In this document: positions 33,663 to 45,679 of the stretch, piece after piece
Layout of the letters: each line of letters begins with the position of its first letter
How positions within the stretch are numbered: position 1 is the stretch's first letter
Assembly: GCA_036365515.1 (NCBI GenBank)
Contig: CM070874.1
Span: forward strand, 215,006,942-215,070,941
Length of the DNA stretch: 64,000 bases
Reading direction: 5' to 3'
Origin: Torymus aiolomorphi
Taxonomy: Eukaryota > Arthropoda > Insecta > Hymenoptera > Torymidae
Position numbers and translations under genes: made by a program
Notes under the pieces: model-generated
The model's database searches: none
What the model was told of the DNA's origin: nothing
The model's input: only the letters and a program-made list of their open reading frames with translations

Positions 33663-33913
33663 GTGAACGATCGTCGGCAAGACGATCGAGTGTTGACGCA
33701 CTCAGTTATTTACGTTTGGAGTTAGGATATAAGTACGGCAGTCCGCGACGCGATGTACCTAACTCGACGACGCGCGCGCAGCTGTGCTGCAGCCTGCAGC
33801 GCATGCGCTTGGGCGTACACGCACACGGGCAAGGCCAACAGTGTCGCTGCCATTGCAGGCGATGTTACACATTACCCATATGATAATAGGTAATAATCTA
33901 TTTTTTTTTTGCA

Positions 33914-34159
33914 AATTATGTAAAATCAAGAGAACATTGCTCTAAGTTTCATAATATTATACCCTTCTGAAAAGTTTCAAGTCAAAATATTAATTCGTTT
34001 TTGCGGAAACTTGGAACAAAATTTTGACATCACGCTCCGTCTTCCTCGAAATTTTGTTCAAAGTTTATGCAAAAACGAATTGATATTTTGACTTGAAATT
34101 TGGCAGGAAGGTAGAATATTGTGAAACTTAGAGCAATGTTCTCTTGATTTTGCATAATT
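33914..34159. repeat. Inverted-repeat (MITE-like) element
   Basis: Arms of about 115 bp: AAATCAAGAGAACATTGCTC at left is complementary to the right end, with TCAAGTCAAAATAT further in, around a short centre (ATCACGCTCCGTCTTC). Non-coding. Confidence 0.8.
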
Positions 34160-37100
34160 CGGTGTATTTTCTTTTTTATTAGCTTCAAACCGCTGAATCG
34201 ACTCGGTCGGTAAAAATTGAGTATAGCACCCCCTTAATCTAATTTTATAATTTTCTCACGGAGGGAGACGTCAAAATGTTTCAGAGGATTTCTCAGTAAA
34301 TATTTTTCTAGACAAGATTCAGATAATTATTTGAAAAAGTATACAAGAATGTTAAGAAAGCTTTTATTATCAGTAATTATAGTTTATATACTGATTGTTT
34401 TTAATTTTAGAAGATGTGTGGCAATCATGAGTTATTAAATTAAGCTGTTTTATATTTTCTACTATAAAAGAATATCGAGAAAGCTTTTTCCTCCCAATGA
34501 TTCTTAGTTCATAAACTTTTGTTTTTAATTTTGCAAGATGTGTCTGATAGATTATTAATTCAAGTGGTTTCTAGTGAAAACTTCAACGAATCCAAGTGTT
34601 GAAAATAATGTAATTAATGATTGGCTTATTTATGGTGAGGGGCGCCAAATGTTTCAGAGGAACCATTCGTTCTGTGAATATACAGTACATGAAACCATAA
34701 TATAAATTACTGTAATGGCTACTTTTTGAATCTGCAACCAACATTATAATTTGCTAGCTGATTGTGATGCAATAGTATGATTATTAGATCTAGTATCCTT
34801 GCAAGTCTTTGATAAAATATTATGAAAAAGAAATATGTGGATATCAAAATAATGAAATAAATTCCAGCTTTAGAATGTGCAATAGAGGGCTAAAGGTAAA
34901 TTTTAGCACAAATTTAATAATGTAATAAGAATTTGTCAAAAAACAAAAGCAAATGGATGCATAAGAGTGTTTTGTAAAAAAACTTAGTATCAGGTTCTGT
35001 TACGTAAGGGTAGTTAACTTGACAAACCTTGAGCTTGACAAACCTTGAGGATTAGGTGATTTCAGAGTAATAGATACGAAAGAATAGTTTCTAAAAACTT
35101 TGTACCGCCTGCTGCTATGGAAATGGCAGTTGACATAAGAACGCAACTTCTCAGCCAACTTTGAGCTTCAAGTTTTATAAAAGCAAGAGAATCAGATGAT
35201 ACAGAGATTTGAATTCTAATTCTGAGAACTTGTACTTTTTTCTTTTATTCCTTGCGATAGCTACAAAGAACAAATATATTATTGTTCTCTTTTTTAACAA
35301 CTTTAAATTCTCTGTCGAAATACTAATAAAAGTTTCATGTTTTTATCCAAACAATCTTGCTCTAAACAACTGTACAACTCTCTGCAAAGAACTTGACTGA
35401 AAGCTTAAATGTTTTTTTGAAACAATTATAATAAACACTTTTAAAAACTATTTTTTAAAGTATTTTCTATAATTCCCATAAAAACATTTTCTATATCTCA
35501 CAAAACTGATTTTTGCTATTAGCAGTAATTATTCTCATTTTTAAATTATCACTTTATCTCATTACAATATTTGTTTGTATGTACTTGCTATAAAAATGTT
35601 TTCTTTTTCTTACAAAAATCATTTATCTTAATGTAGTATTACTCATTAAATTAAAGTTGAGAACTTTCAATAACAGAATCATTTCTGTAAATTATTTATT
35701 ATTATATTTTCTCTACAAAATATCTCCAAAAATAGTCCATTTCTATATCTTTTAAAAAATCCATTAATAAATTATTTTACAAAACTTCTACAATCCTTTA
35801 CAAACTTTTGCAAGCAACGAGAAATTCTTTTCCAAAACCTTTACAATCACTTTACAAAAACTTTTACAAAACGATAAGAATTTTTTTGGAAACCAAAAGA
35901 ATTATTTTCCGAAACCTATACAATATCCTAAAAAATTATTTACGTTTTATTTTATGAAAAGGAATTCTACGAATACATAATAAATGTTTGCGTTCTAAAG
36001 CCGAAATAAATTTCTTTCACGCGGATACTGAAAGTCAAACCCAAAAAAGTTGTGAAATCAATTAAAGTGTAGTTTTATACTTAACAGCACTATTTATAAT
36101 GTAGTTTTACTCTTAAAAAGTTGTGAAATCTCTTTAAAAAATTTTTTTATAAAAGTAAAAACTTATAGGCAAGAATAAGTCTGGTTACTATTCTACATAT
36201 TTTATACTTAACAAACATAATTTACTAAACTCTCCCACCCTCTGTTCCCCCTCTCTCTCTCCCTCTGTACCAAAAACTTTAATGAGCGCTTAAATATTTT
36301 TTCAAAACAATCAACACGTTCTTTAAAAAACTAATTTTTTAAATATATTCTATCAACACAATTTGTCTATAGTCCTTTTATTTATTCTGATCTCATATAG
36401 TCAATAACCACTCTCTACAAATGGTAAGAATTTTTTTGATGACTGTACAAATAATAATATTGTTAATAAAACTTTCTACGAAAGTATAAAATAAGGCAAG
36501 TATAGAAGTTTTTTCTGTATAATCTATAAAATAACATTTATGTTTTTTTAAAAGAAGTCAAAAAAATACTATAGTAAAAAAGTCTTCTACTTCTTTGAGT
36601 CAATGTATACTCAACAAATTATATGTAAGTACATTCAAATTGTTCACTGCAAATCAAACAAACGAAAGTTGTGAAATCAATTATCGATAGTCAAGTAATG
36701 CAAACCATTCTCCGAAAAACTGTATGACTATGTTCTCAAAAATGTATTCAAATTTCTTCATTCTTCTATACAAATTAAACACAAGAAAGTACTGAAATCA
36801 ATTAATTGTAGTCAAGTACCGGCCATAAGAACTTTTCGTACCTGGCGTGTAAAATTACATTTTACGCTCACGTTGTAACTTCAAAATTATTCAGCCAGCG
36901 GGCATAAAGTACTGCATAACGCCCAAGAGGCTCAATAGCCCACACACACCTACAAAACTTTATAGTACCTACGTACTTTACGCCCATGTGGGCAAAAATT
37001 ATTTTAATTATATATATAATTATAATTACTTCTTTTTGTTTCTAAAATTCATAAGAATATTTTCAGGTATTTACGAAAAGTCTAAGCCTATATAAAAAAA

Positions 37101-37196
37101 ATTCATAGTTACCAACACATCACTATTTTTCATAATTCCTCCTCAATTTTGAACACTGAAAAAAAAGTCGATTTGGATCAGCTCTTTTTAATCAGT
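34160..37196. other. AT-rich stretch, nothing recognised
   Basis: Three kilobases without a credible ORF. CTTGACAAACCTTGAG occurs twice in tandem near 35018-35053; a CT-rich tract lies at 36241-36268. A/T-rich near-repeats such as CTTTTACAAAAC recur around 35800-35900. Confidence 0.55.
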
Positions 37197-37860
37197 GCGG
37201 GTTCAGTCGGGGATAATCAGTCTCGAGGTAGTTCGGAATTGGAGCACACGTATTTCGTAATTAAACGTGATGAAATAGATCGGACACTCTGGCCGATTGA
37301 TTACTAACTTCAAATTGCGCGAAGCCGCTCTGCGTTCGGAGTCGAACGAAATCATTCAACAGAGCACACTGGGTAAGAGACGCGTATTACACACACTCTC
37401 CGCGACTCGAGTCGAGCCAGTTCGGGTTTTCGTACCCAGAGAGTCCGAAATCCGAGTTGGCGCGGTGCGGCGCTTTCCCACTCCAATGAACCCGACCGTC
37501 AGAGCGCTCTCAGTAAGACACGCCTACTGCGCGCACCCGTCGCGACTCGAGTTGAGCCAGTTCGTGTTTTCGTACCCAGAGAGTCCGAAATCCGAATTGG
37601 CGAGGTGCGGCGCTTTTCGATTCCAATGAACCCGACCGTCAGAGCGCGCTGAGTAAGAGACGCGTACTGTACACACTCTCCGCGACTTGAGTCGTGATAA
37701 TTCATATGCAAATGCCCTCCCAATACTTACTTCGAAATACGTGAACGCGATATATCCAAAATCTATTAAGATCGTTTCCCAAACTCGGCGGGGGCTCGGA
37801 TTCGATCTGGCAATCGAATTACTTGTAACAAAGAATAATGGTAAGGTTAATTAACTCTTT
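37197..37860 (+). repeat. CpG-rich tandem monomers, about 140 bp
   Basis: A GC-rich island in AT-rich DNA. Blocks starting near 37366, 37503 and 37645 share CAGAGCG/GAGCACACT, a GTAAGA or TAAGA stretch and CGCGACTCGAGT. Two intervening blocks share CAGTTCG-GTTTTCGTACCCAGAGAGTCCGAAATCC-type text. They could be promoter monomers of a retroelement 5' end or a CpG island with repeated exon-like blocks; no downstream ORF decides it. Confidence 0.7.
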
Positions 37861-39100
37861 CTAATTATTCCTTATTATTAACTCTTGCAGTAACATGCAA
37901 AACGTTTGCCCAATTTTATATTTAATAATCAATTGTAAGCAAGCACTTTTCAAGACATGTTTTTTTCCTTCATATTTATAAAGTAAATTTAGTTATTAAA
38001 TATATTTATACATGATACGGTATTGACAAGTCTTCAATTAGTAATAATTTTGTACTTATTAATGCACGTTTTATTATTAAAAATTTCTTTTAGATGATCC
38101 TTATTTGTCAAGGTAAGTGCGACATAAATTTGTAGTTAACATAAGACAGTCACTAAAAATAATAAATTTATCTCTTTATACAAACACTATTTTACCTATA
38201 TTAAATTAAGCCATGCCCAATTTATTGGCACCATCGTAAGTAGTTACCGAAGCTACACTCTTAACAGTTATATAATATATTTATATTATAATATAATATA
38301 TTTATGTCTCCGTAATTCTTAGATACAATTTCACATACGGTGATCCATAAGGAAAAAGTTTTTATCGTCACACATACAGTACCTATATTTTTAAGAGATC
38401 GATCAGTAGCACTGTATTACCTACAACTGAATTTATTAATTATATTATGTATTTTCTAAATAATTATGTACATTTTTTTACTTCAACTTGTTTAATTTTC
38501 GTTAAAGAACGAACAAAATAAGACATGAAAAAAGTTTTATATTCATCAATAATCATAAAACCTCTATTATTTTGTAAACTGTATTTTGTACGGATAAGGA
38601 ACTCTGGTGAAGCATACGAAAAACTTATTTGAAAATTCAATTTTAAAAAAATACTTTTTTAAAAATTACACAATTGCAAACATCTTTATATGTTTTCATG
38701 CTCAAGGTAATTATTACAGATATAATAATTGATTAGGAGTTGCTCACACCTCCGGATCACGTATCCGTCTGAAACTTTGCCATATATTTTAAGATACTAA
38801 TAGTAATAGAGATAACCGATCTATTTCGGCCTTGCATGTCAAAAAAATAATCTATACTGTATTTCTGAAAAAATTTACAAAAAATTTTTCAGATATAATT
38901 GATTAAAAAAAAATACCTATCAATATAAACACAAAATGTTAGTCATTTTAGTTACTTTAACTTCACTGCCATTATTTTAGATTATGCCTTTTTCTTCTCT
39001 ATATTATTTTCTTATGTAAGTCAACATAGATTAGATTTTAAGATGAACATCATGTGAACTAAATGTTAACTCCATAAGCTAAAATCGCGGGAAAAAAGGT
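37861..39100. other. AT-rich stretch, nothing recognised
   Basis: No ORF or RNA gene supportable. CACCTCCGGATCACGTATCCG near 38748 is a small island of higher GC, possibly the end of an element. Confidence 0.5.
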
Positions 39101-39227
39101 TTGTATGGTTTATATAAAATTAACGAAATTTCGTTCCAACAATAACCAAAGGTGTGATCTTTTTTTTCTCGAAACTTTATAGAACAGTCTATTAGAGGAT
39201 TACGCAGGGCAACTGAATTTATTCAAG

Positions 39228-39308
39228 ATGCAAATCGTTATTCTTTCATTTATATTAATTATTTTGACATTATGTTCCGCCGATAAAACAGGGTTAGTCG
39301 TAAAGTAG
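39228..39308 (+). CDS. Signal-peptide-like mini-ORF (26 codons)
   Basis: ATG opens MQIVILSFILIILTL followed by CSADKTG and a TAG at 39306-39308: a textbook hydrophobic leader with a plausible cleavage site after CSA. A TATATAAA box lies near 39110-39117, about 110 bp upstream. It could be the first exon of a small secreted peptide (GTTAGT or GTAAAG could serve as donor; TTTTTAG at about 39701-39707 as acceptor) or a chance frame. A diverged copy lies at 59430-59510. Confidence 0.35.
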   Translation: MQIVILSFILIILTLCSADKTGLVVK

Positions 39309-40333
39309 GACTATTAAACAAAACACACTCTATTAAACAAAACTCTTATTTTTTCCCAGAGAGCATGTATTTATTGTATTGAGAATGATATAATTAACAA
39401 AGGATAATCACTCCAAAATTCGTTGATATGAATAAACATTCTTTTTAATTTCTATAATGAGAAACTCTAATTATATTTGTTAAATTATAAAGGTTTCGTT
39501 TAAATAAATTATTAGAAATATATTGAAGAAATTAAATAAATTAATTACTGAGTTTTCATTTTCTTTTTATTTTATAAGTTATAATAATAAACTATATTTT
39601 CATTCTGCAAAGTTATTATTATTACTATTTGTTCAATGTTTAAACTTATTATATGCAGCCAATTACTTTGATAATAATAATAATTTTATTAATATATCAT
39701 TTTTAGGAGCCAATTCAAAATCGCATGATGTATGATACGAAAAATAAATATATTTATTTCATCGGTAACACTCAATTTACAATTTCATTATAACTTTTTT
39801 TTTCTTTTTATTTATGCAATTTCAAACCCCGTTGAGTTTATTTTGCTACATGAAGTTACAAATGTTTATATAATATAATTGATGAAAATCATTTTTTATA
39901 TTTTAAAATTGGTGGTTTCCACGCAGCCTGTTGGCCTAGAGCCTGTCCTCCCACACCATTTTTTTCTTTCTTATTATTATTACATTATGTAACCTAAACA
40001 TTTCCTGAGAACCTCTCTTTTATAAATGTTTTTTCCATACCTATCATCCATCCCGCATTCGCCCAGGGTTATGCCTGTGGGGCGGGGAAAACCTATAGGC
40101 AAACCACGTGGGATAAATCCTAATTAGGAAAACCTGCTCCGGGATGGTCGGTGTATTGGAATAATTCAGTTTGGATATCTAGGTAACATTCCGTAGGCTT
40201 AGACACCGAAACTATATTTATCCACACCTCCCGCTCAGTTTGTAAGAAGGCAATTTCAACATCTAACCGATCATACAAGGTAGTCGCAGAAAAAGCAGTC
40301 ACCCATCCAAGTAGTAATCGCTCTCTTTGCTGC
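39309..40333. other. AT-rich stretch with a small GC-richer block
   Basis: No gene recognised. At 40060-40140 a block with GGGGCGGGGAAAACC and CCACGTGG stands out in composition and may be an element end. Confidence 0.45.
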
Positions 40334-41345
40334 TTAACCCGTTTCCGCCGAAAACGCCACTCGCGGTACATCGGTCTTTGAGGGCTCATAACTAATGCTA
40401 TAGGCGTTAAAAAAATTGAGGGGGACATATTTTTAAAGTTTAAGACATGCCCTTTCCCATGGTGAATTCAAAATTTCTCCAAAATATTATTAATTATGAA
40501 AAAATGCCGTTTAAACAAAAAAAGCACGATTTTTCTGCTCTCTTTTTTTTTAAATTGAGTTTTCAAAGGCTTCCCCGTCGGCAATCGACCTGGAACCTTT
40601 TTAACCGGTGGAATAAATGTCTGAAATTTAACAATCCATGATTCAAAGATCGATTTTTTGCCTTACTATTTTCAAAATGGTGCCCGAACCACAAAATTTT
40701 TGCAAATGCATTCATGATTTTTTTACACGAAAACTATGAACTTATGGAGAAAGTGCCAAGAGTGAAAAAGTTCTTAAAGTTTCTCAAAGAATGCACCCAA
40801 ATGCACATAGAGAATGTCTAAAAATAAAATGTTTTTAGAATTAGCCAAAGAATGCATGAGAATTTTTTTGGAGCGGTTTGAGCAATTTTTTCAATTTTGC
40901 AAAAAGTTTGCCATTTGCAAAATTAAAAAATTTTCTCGAAAGCAATTGAAAAAATTTAGATGCATTTTTTGAGTAATTTTAAGAGCTTTTTCAGTTTTGG
41001 CACTTTCTCCATAAGTTCATAGTTTCGAGTAAAAAAATCATGAATGTATTTGCAAAAATTTTGCGGTTCGGGCGCCATTTTGAAAATACTAAGGCAAAAA
41101 ATCGATCTTTGAATCATGGATTGCTAAAGTTCAGACATTTATTCCACTGGTTAAGAAGGTTCCAGGTCGATTGCCGACGGGGAAGCCTTTGAAAACTCAA
41201 TTTAAAAAAAAGAGAGGGGAAAAATCGGGCATGTTTTACATTTGAAAATATATCCCACTCAATTTTTTTTTACGCCTATAGCATTAGTTATGAGCTCCCA
41301 AAGACCGATGTACCGCGAGTGGTGTTTTCGGCGGAAACGGGTTAA
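40334..41345. repeat. 1-kb foldback element
   Basis: Arms of about 480 bp are reverse complements: left TTAACCCGTTTCCGCCG, right CGGCGGAAACGGGTTAA. Inner matches include CCCCGTCGGCAATCGACCTGG with its complement near 41163-41183, and CTATGAACTTATGGAGAAAG near 40734 with its complement near 41006. The centre is about 40845. Non-coding; arms are somewhat diverged, so it is not very recent. Confidence 0.88.
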
Positions 41346-41873
41346 CTCTTTACGGCGTACATTTTTTAAAATGATATTTTTTGGCCAACATTGTTACTGG
41401 GTTTGTAGATTTTCAAATTTTGACTTCAGATTTGTAATTAGCGACCCCAAAAACCCCCTAGAAATACATTTAGATAATTCTAAGTATAACAGAAATTCCA
41501 AAACCGATTTTTTAATGAAAAAATTGCCATTTTCTTGCCCTTCTTGTTTATTATAAAAAAAAAGGCAATACAAAAGTATAATTTTGTATTGGTATATGTT
41601 CATTGACATCTCAGATAGCTAAAAAAAGCAAAAAATCCCATGTAAAACTTTAATTTTAAGCGCTATATACACAAAATCTCGATTTAGGTTAGGTCGTAAG
41701 TATACTTACTACCGCGCCGTAAAGGGTTAACTTCGGTGATCGGTCGAGGTGGTGATTGCGCTACCTGCCAAACTGTCGGTTAATCATTTTCTGTATTATA
41801 TTTCTTATATTAAGGGTAATTTTTGTAACAATTAAAAAAATTTTCATCTAACGAAATTTCTTTAATCATGAGT
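41346..41873. other. Short spacer between foldback and env remnant
   Basis: GGGTTAAC-linked CTTTACGGCG (41345-41355) recurs in inverted form at 41715-41731, hinting at a further inverted repeat around 41.35-41.73 kb. No gene seen. Confidence 0.4.
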
Positions 41874-43354
41874 TTAAATAGTCTGGGAAGGTCCTCGGAA
41901 TCGATAAACATCTGGAACATTAGCGGTATTAAATCTCTTTCTGCATTTAAATAATAATGTGATTACTATACTTAACATCATAATCAATAAAATGGTATAT
42001 ATAATATAAGAATTAATTGATGTTTGTTTACCGCGTTCTTTAATTTCTAAGATTATATTTGACATTTTAGACAAATGGTCAAGTCTATTACTAGCTACAT
42101 TCAAGTTGTCTAAATTAAGATTTTCCACATGTACGATCTGCGATTCAAGTAGATGAGTTATATTCATTAATTCTGTATTATAATAAGTTGATATATTAAA
42201 TGATGGTACAAATGAAAGGTAGTTATTTTCATTAATATTTTGTGGTTCTAGAATAGTTGTTGGTGTATACCCGGTACAATTATTTGATAATATCATAATC
42301 CCAGAGTTTTTTAGTTGTATATTATGTTCCATACCTTCATTTGGACAGTATATATTGATAGGATTTTCATTATGTATAATATAAATCCAGTGATTTTTAT
42401 TTGTTAGTTTATATATAATGTCTTGGTGTAATTGTAGTATTCTAACATCACAATCTTTAGGAATCTTAGAATTGAAAAAAAAAAAGTTTGATTTCACAGA
42501 ATTCGTGAGTGTTGCTTATGTAAATAGGTTTTAATAGTTCGCAAACGTATAAGCTTTTAGTCAATTTACAATTATTTAAATTTTCAAGCGAGGAATACTG
42601 AACTTTAGTTTTAGAAACAGCTAAGTAATTTATCGATGGCTGTATGAATATATAGGTATCATTTGACTGACGAACTGGGACTGGTAATAGTTTGTACAAC
42701 TTAAAAACTTCTTCACTAACTAACGGATTTGATATTATAAAAAGTAGTCTATTGCCCAGATAAAAAGTTTCAACATCAATTAAATTCAAAATTTTATTAC
42801 TATTTTCCACTTCTAAAGGAAACGGAAATTTTAAATCTGTTGGTAGGTATTTTAGACTTGTTACTAATTCCATTACTAGTTGCGTTGGCGTCATGATTTT
42901 TGGATGCAGTATATTCTTTTTAGCATATAAAATAGCATTCATTAAAGTAGAAATTTCGTTGTTTATTTCAGTGCAAGCAAGAGTAAGATATGTTAGATGA
43001 GACAACATACTTTCTCGTAATAGAATAGTAAAAGATGAAATTCTAACAGTTTGACTTTCATTTTTAATATTTTTTATATTTTTACTTAAAACTTCTTGCA
43101 TCTTCTCTAAATTCGTGACTGTCTCGTTAACATTTTTTTTGCCATTTGAACAACTTGAATCTGAGACCGTAATAGTTCCACTGATTCCTCTTGTTTTTTT
43201 TCTATTTTATCTATTGCTTCATTTATACGTTGTTTATCTATATAATCGTTACCCTTCATTTGATGGAAATTAAAGGAAAACGGTAGTATATTAAATATAT
43301 TCCTTTTATTTCTTTTATGTTCAACGAGTTCTTTTAAGTATATTTCTTGTGATT
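41874..43354 (-). pseudogene. env: Errantivirus-type envelope gene, C-terminal part
   Basis: Minus-strand text fits the baculovirus F / errantivirus Env family: a basic KRNKR furin-like site just after the break, then a hydrophobic FNILPF stretch as expected of a fusion peptide, a heptad-like helical region, a Cys-containing ectodomain, a transmembrane segment (YTILLIMMLSIVITLLF) and a short cytoplasmic tail. It would mediate membrane fusion. Breaks: the gene is split from its N-terminus by 7.9 kb of Penelope DNA at 43355-51262; homopolymer runs at 43133-43140 and 42475-42485 each appear to shift the frame. No gag, pol or LTR adjoins it, so this is either a captured env gene or a lone remnant. 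Confidence 0.8.
43341..43354 (+). repeat. 14-bp target duplication of the Penelope array, left
   Basis: TATTTCTTGTGATT, identical to 51263-51276, lies exactly where the env sequence is interrupted. Confidence 0.9.
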
Positions 43355-43569
43355 AAAAATATTACTTATCTCGACTGCAATTTAATATCAACTGATAAGA
43401 ATTTTTCCATCGGTCTTACAGTCTTACAAATTAAATTAAAATAATTAATATTTATGGCAGTCAGATTGCCCTTGTTTATAATCACCCCCGCAGAATCTGA
43501 AATAAAAACTTAATTAAAATCTGGAAAAAACTTTGTTAGCAAAGGACGATCTGACTGCCCACCACCACC

Positions 43570-43620
43570 ACCTTGTCCGACGTTTCGAGCCTGCTCCGGC
43601 TCCTCCTCAGGGACTGAAAT
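43570..43620 (-). ncRNA. Hammerhead ribozyme motif, copy 1
   Basis: Minus strand: CAGUCC, core CUGAGGA, a stem II made of GAGCC and GGCUC, core GAAA, CGUC, then GGAC pairing with GUCC as stem I. The variable core position 7 is G. Confidence 0.78.
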
Positions 43621-43721
43621 AAAACCCGCGATACACCTCCTTATATACCATGCACCCATACCCCTTCTTTTCTCTTACCCCACCACCCTCCACATTCCCC
43701 TCTCCAACTTTCCATTCTCAC

Positions 43722-45487
43722 TTAAATTAATAAAGAATGATAAATGTTATCTAATTTACTTGACTCTATCATTAAATTTACATTATTCCGATTTCTTAGA
43801 ATGTGAATACTTTCAAGGCTTTCCCTCTTATATTTATTCTTAATCCCCTGTTCCAAAATATCCACACTCCCAAAATCGAAAGAATGCAAACTATTTAAAC
43901 AATGTTCTTTCAAACCCGATGTACAACTTGAGCTGCGTAAACTATATTGATGTTCATATATTCTCTTTTTCAAATATCTACCCGTTTGACCAATATAACA
44001 ACCATTACAATCCCTACAATTAATTTTATAAACAACTCCCGATTTCAAACATTTATCATCCTTGTCTTTACAATTACTAAATAACCTTTCTAAATTATTA
44101 TCATTTCTAAAGAAAACTTGAATATTATGTTTACTAAAAACCCTTCTAATCCTTTCCGACAAACCTCTAACATATGGTAAACTAAAATATGCATTCTTTC
44201 CATTTCTATTCCTTGTTTGATTATCTACCCGCTGCTTCAATCAACCATTATAAATTTCCCACACTCTCTCATCGATCATATTATCAATAAATTTTACGGG
44301 ATAACTATTTTTAATAAATGTTTCTCTAACTAAATTTAAATTCTTTTTCCTAAAATCTTTATGTGACAATTTAATCGCTCTGTCAATGACACCTTTGATC
44401 GCACCTGTCTTGTTTCCGAATTGGTGGTGAGAATCAAAATTTAAAAATCTACCTGACCATGTAGGTTTTCTATACCAATCTAATTTCACTCTATTATTAT
44501 TACCTCTAATGACTCTAATATCTAAAAAACTCATTTGATAATCTTTCTCAACTTCTTTTGTGAATTTAATTCTATCATGGATAGAATTAAACACATCCAC
44601 CATTTCATCCACAAAACATTCTGGTACAACTGCAAAAATGTCATCAACATATCTTTTAAAAATAATTGGCTGAAAAACCAACTTCGACAAAGCAATACTT
44701 TCCAATTTTTCCATTACTAAATTGGCTATAACAGGTGACAAAGGTGATCCCATTGGACAACCATATCTTTGTTCATATAGACTATTATCAAAAGAAAAAA
44801 TTGTGTTTTTAAAAACCAAATTAAGTGCCTTTATAAATTCATCTTTTGTTAAACTAGTATGTACTTTAATTTCAGACCATTTATCTTGTATAATATCATT
44901 CAACAACTCTAAAGGTATATTTGTAAACAAAGATACTACATCCAATGAAACCATCCTATGATCATTCGGAATAATAATATCTTTCATTATACCATAAAAA
45001 CTCCAACTATCTTTAATATATGAATTTGTTTTACCTACTATCTTGAACAATATATTAGACAAAAATCTAGCAAGTCTATACGTCGGAAAATTTATCGATG
45101 ATATTATTATTCTATATGTCAACTGTTCTTTGTGAATCTTAGGAAGCCCATAACATTTAGCTACAGTGCCATTTTCACATTTTAAATATTTAAACATACT
45201 ATCCTTAATATAAGCTTTTGTTTTCCAATGCATCAATAATTCTTTCAATTTATCTTGTAGTCTATTGATATGTGGATTCCTAATTTTCACATAAGTGGTA
45301 TCATCCTCCAACATAAGTTGAATTTTATTAATATAATCCCTTTTATCTGAAACTACAGTTACATTTCCTTTATCTGCTTTTTGGAAGATCATATTCGGAT
45401 TCTCTCTCAAGAATTTCTTCGTTATTTTTAAATCATGGAATAAATTACTGTTCAAATAATTATCAAATCTATGTTCTCTTTTAAAAT
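43722..45487 (-). pseudogene. Penelope B RT/GIY-YIG protein, copy 1
   Basis: Lacks the N-terminal roughly 220-230 residues present in copies 2 and 3. RT motifs and GIY-YIG domain are as in copy 2. A GGA-to-TGA change at 44238-44240 ends the RT ORF at EIYNG and leaves the endonuclease as a separate ORF (43722-44240). Otherwise it is almost identical to copy 2. Confidence 0.93.
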
Positions 45488-45679
45488 TATTAATTTAATT
45501 TGTAAGACTGTAAGACCGATGGAAAAATTCTTATCAGTTGATATTAAATTGCAGTCGACATAAGTAATATTTTTAATGATAAAACTAAGGTCTATTAAAG
45601 GTGGGGTAAAATGTTTTTTAGAGATATATATGGGATTTATGGGAAGGTGGTAAAAGATTATTGCTGAAAATGGGTAAAA

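Noticed and set aside
44535..44961. Short plus-strand ORFs opposite Penelope copy 1, repeated opposite copies 2 and 3
   Set aside because: Antisense shadows of the RT gene; identical because the copies are identical.
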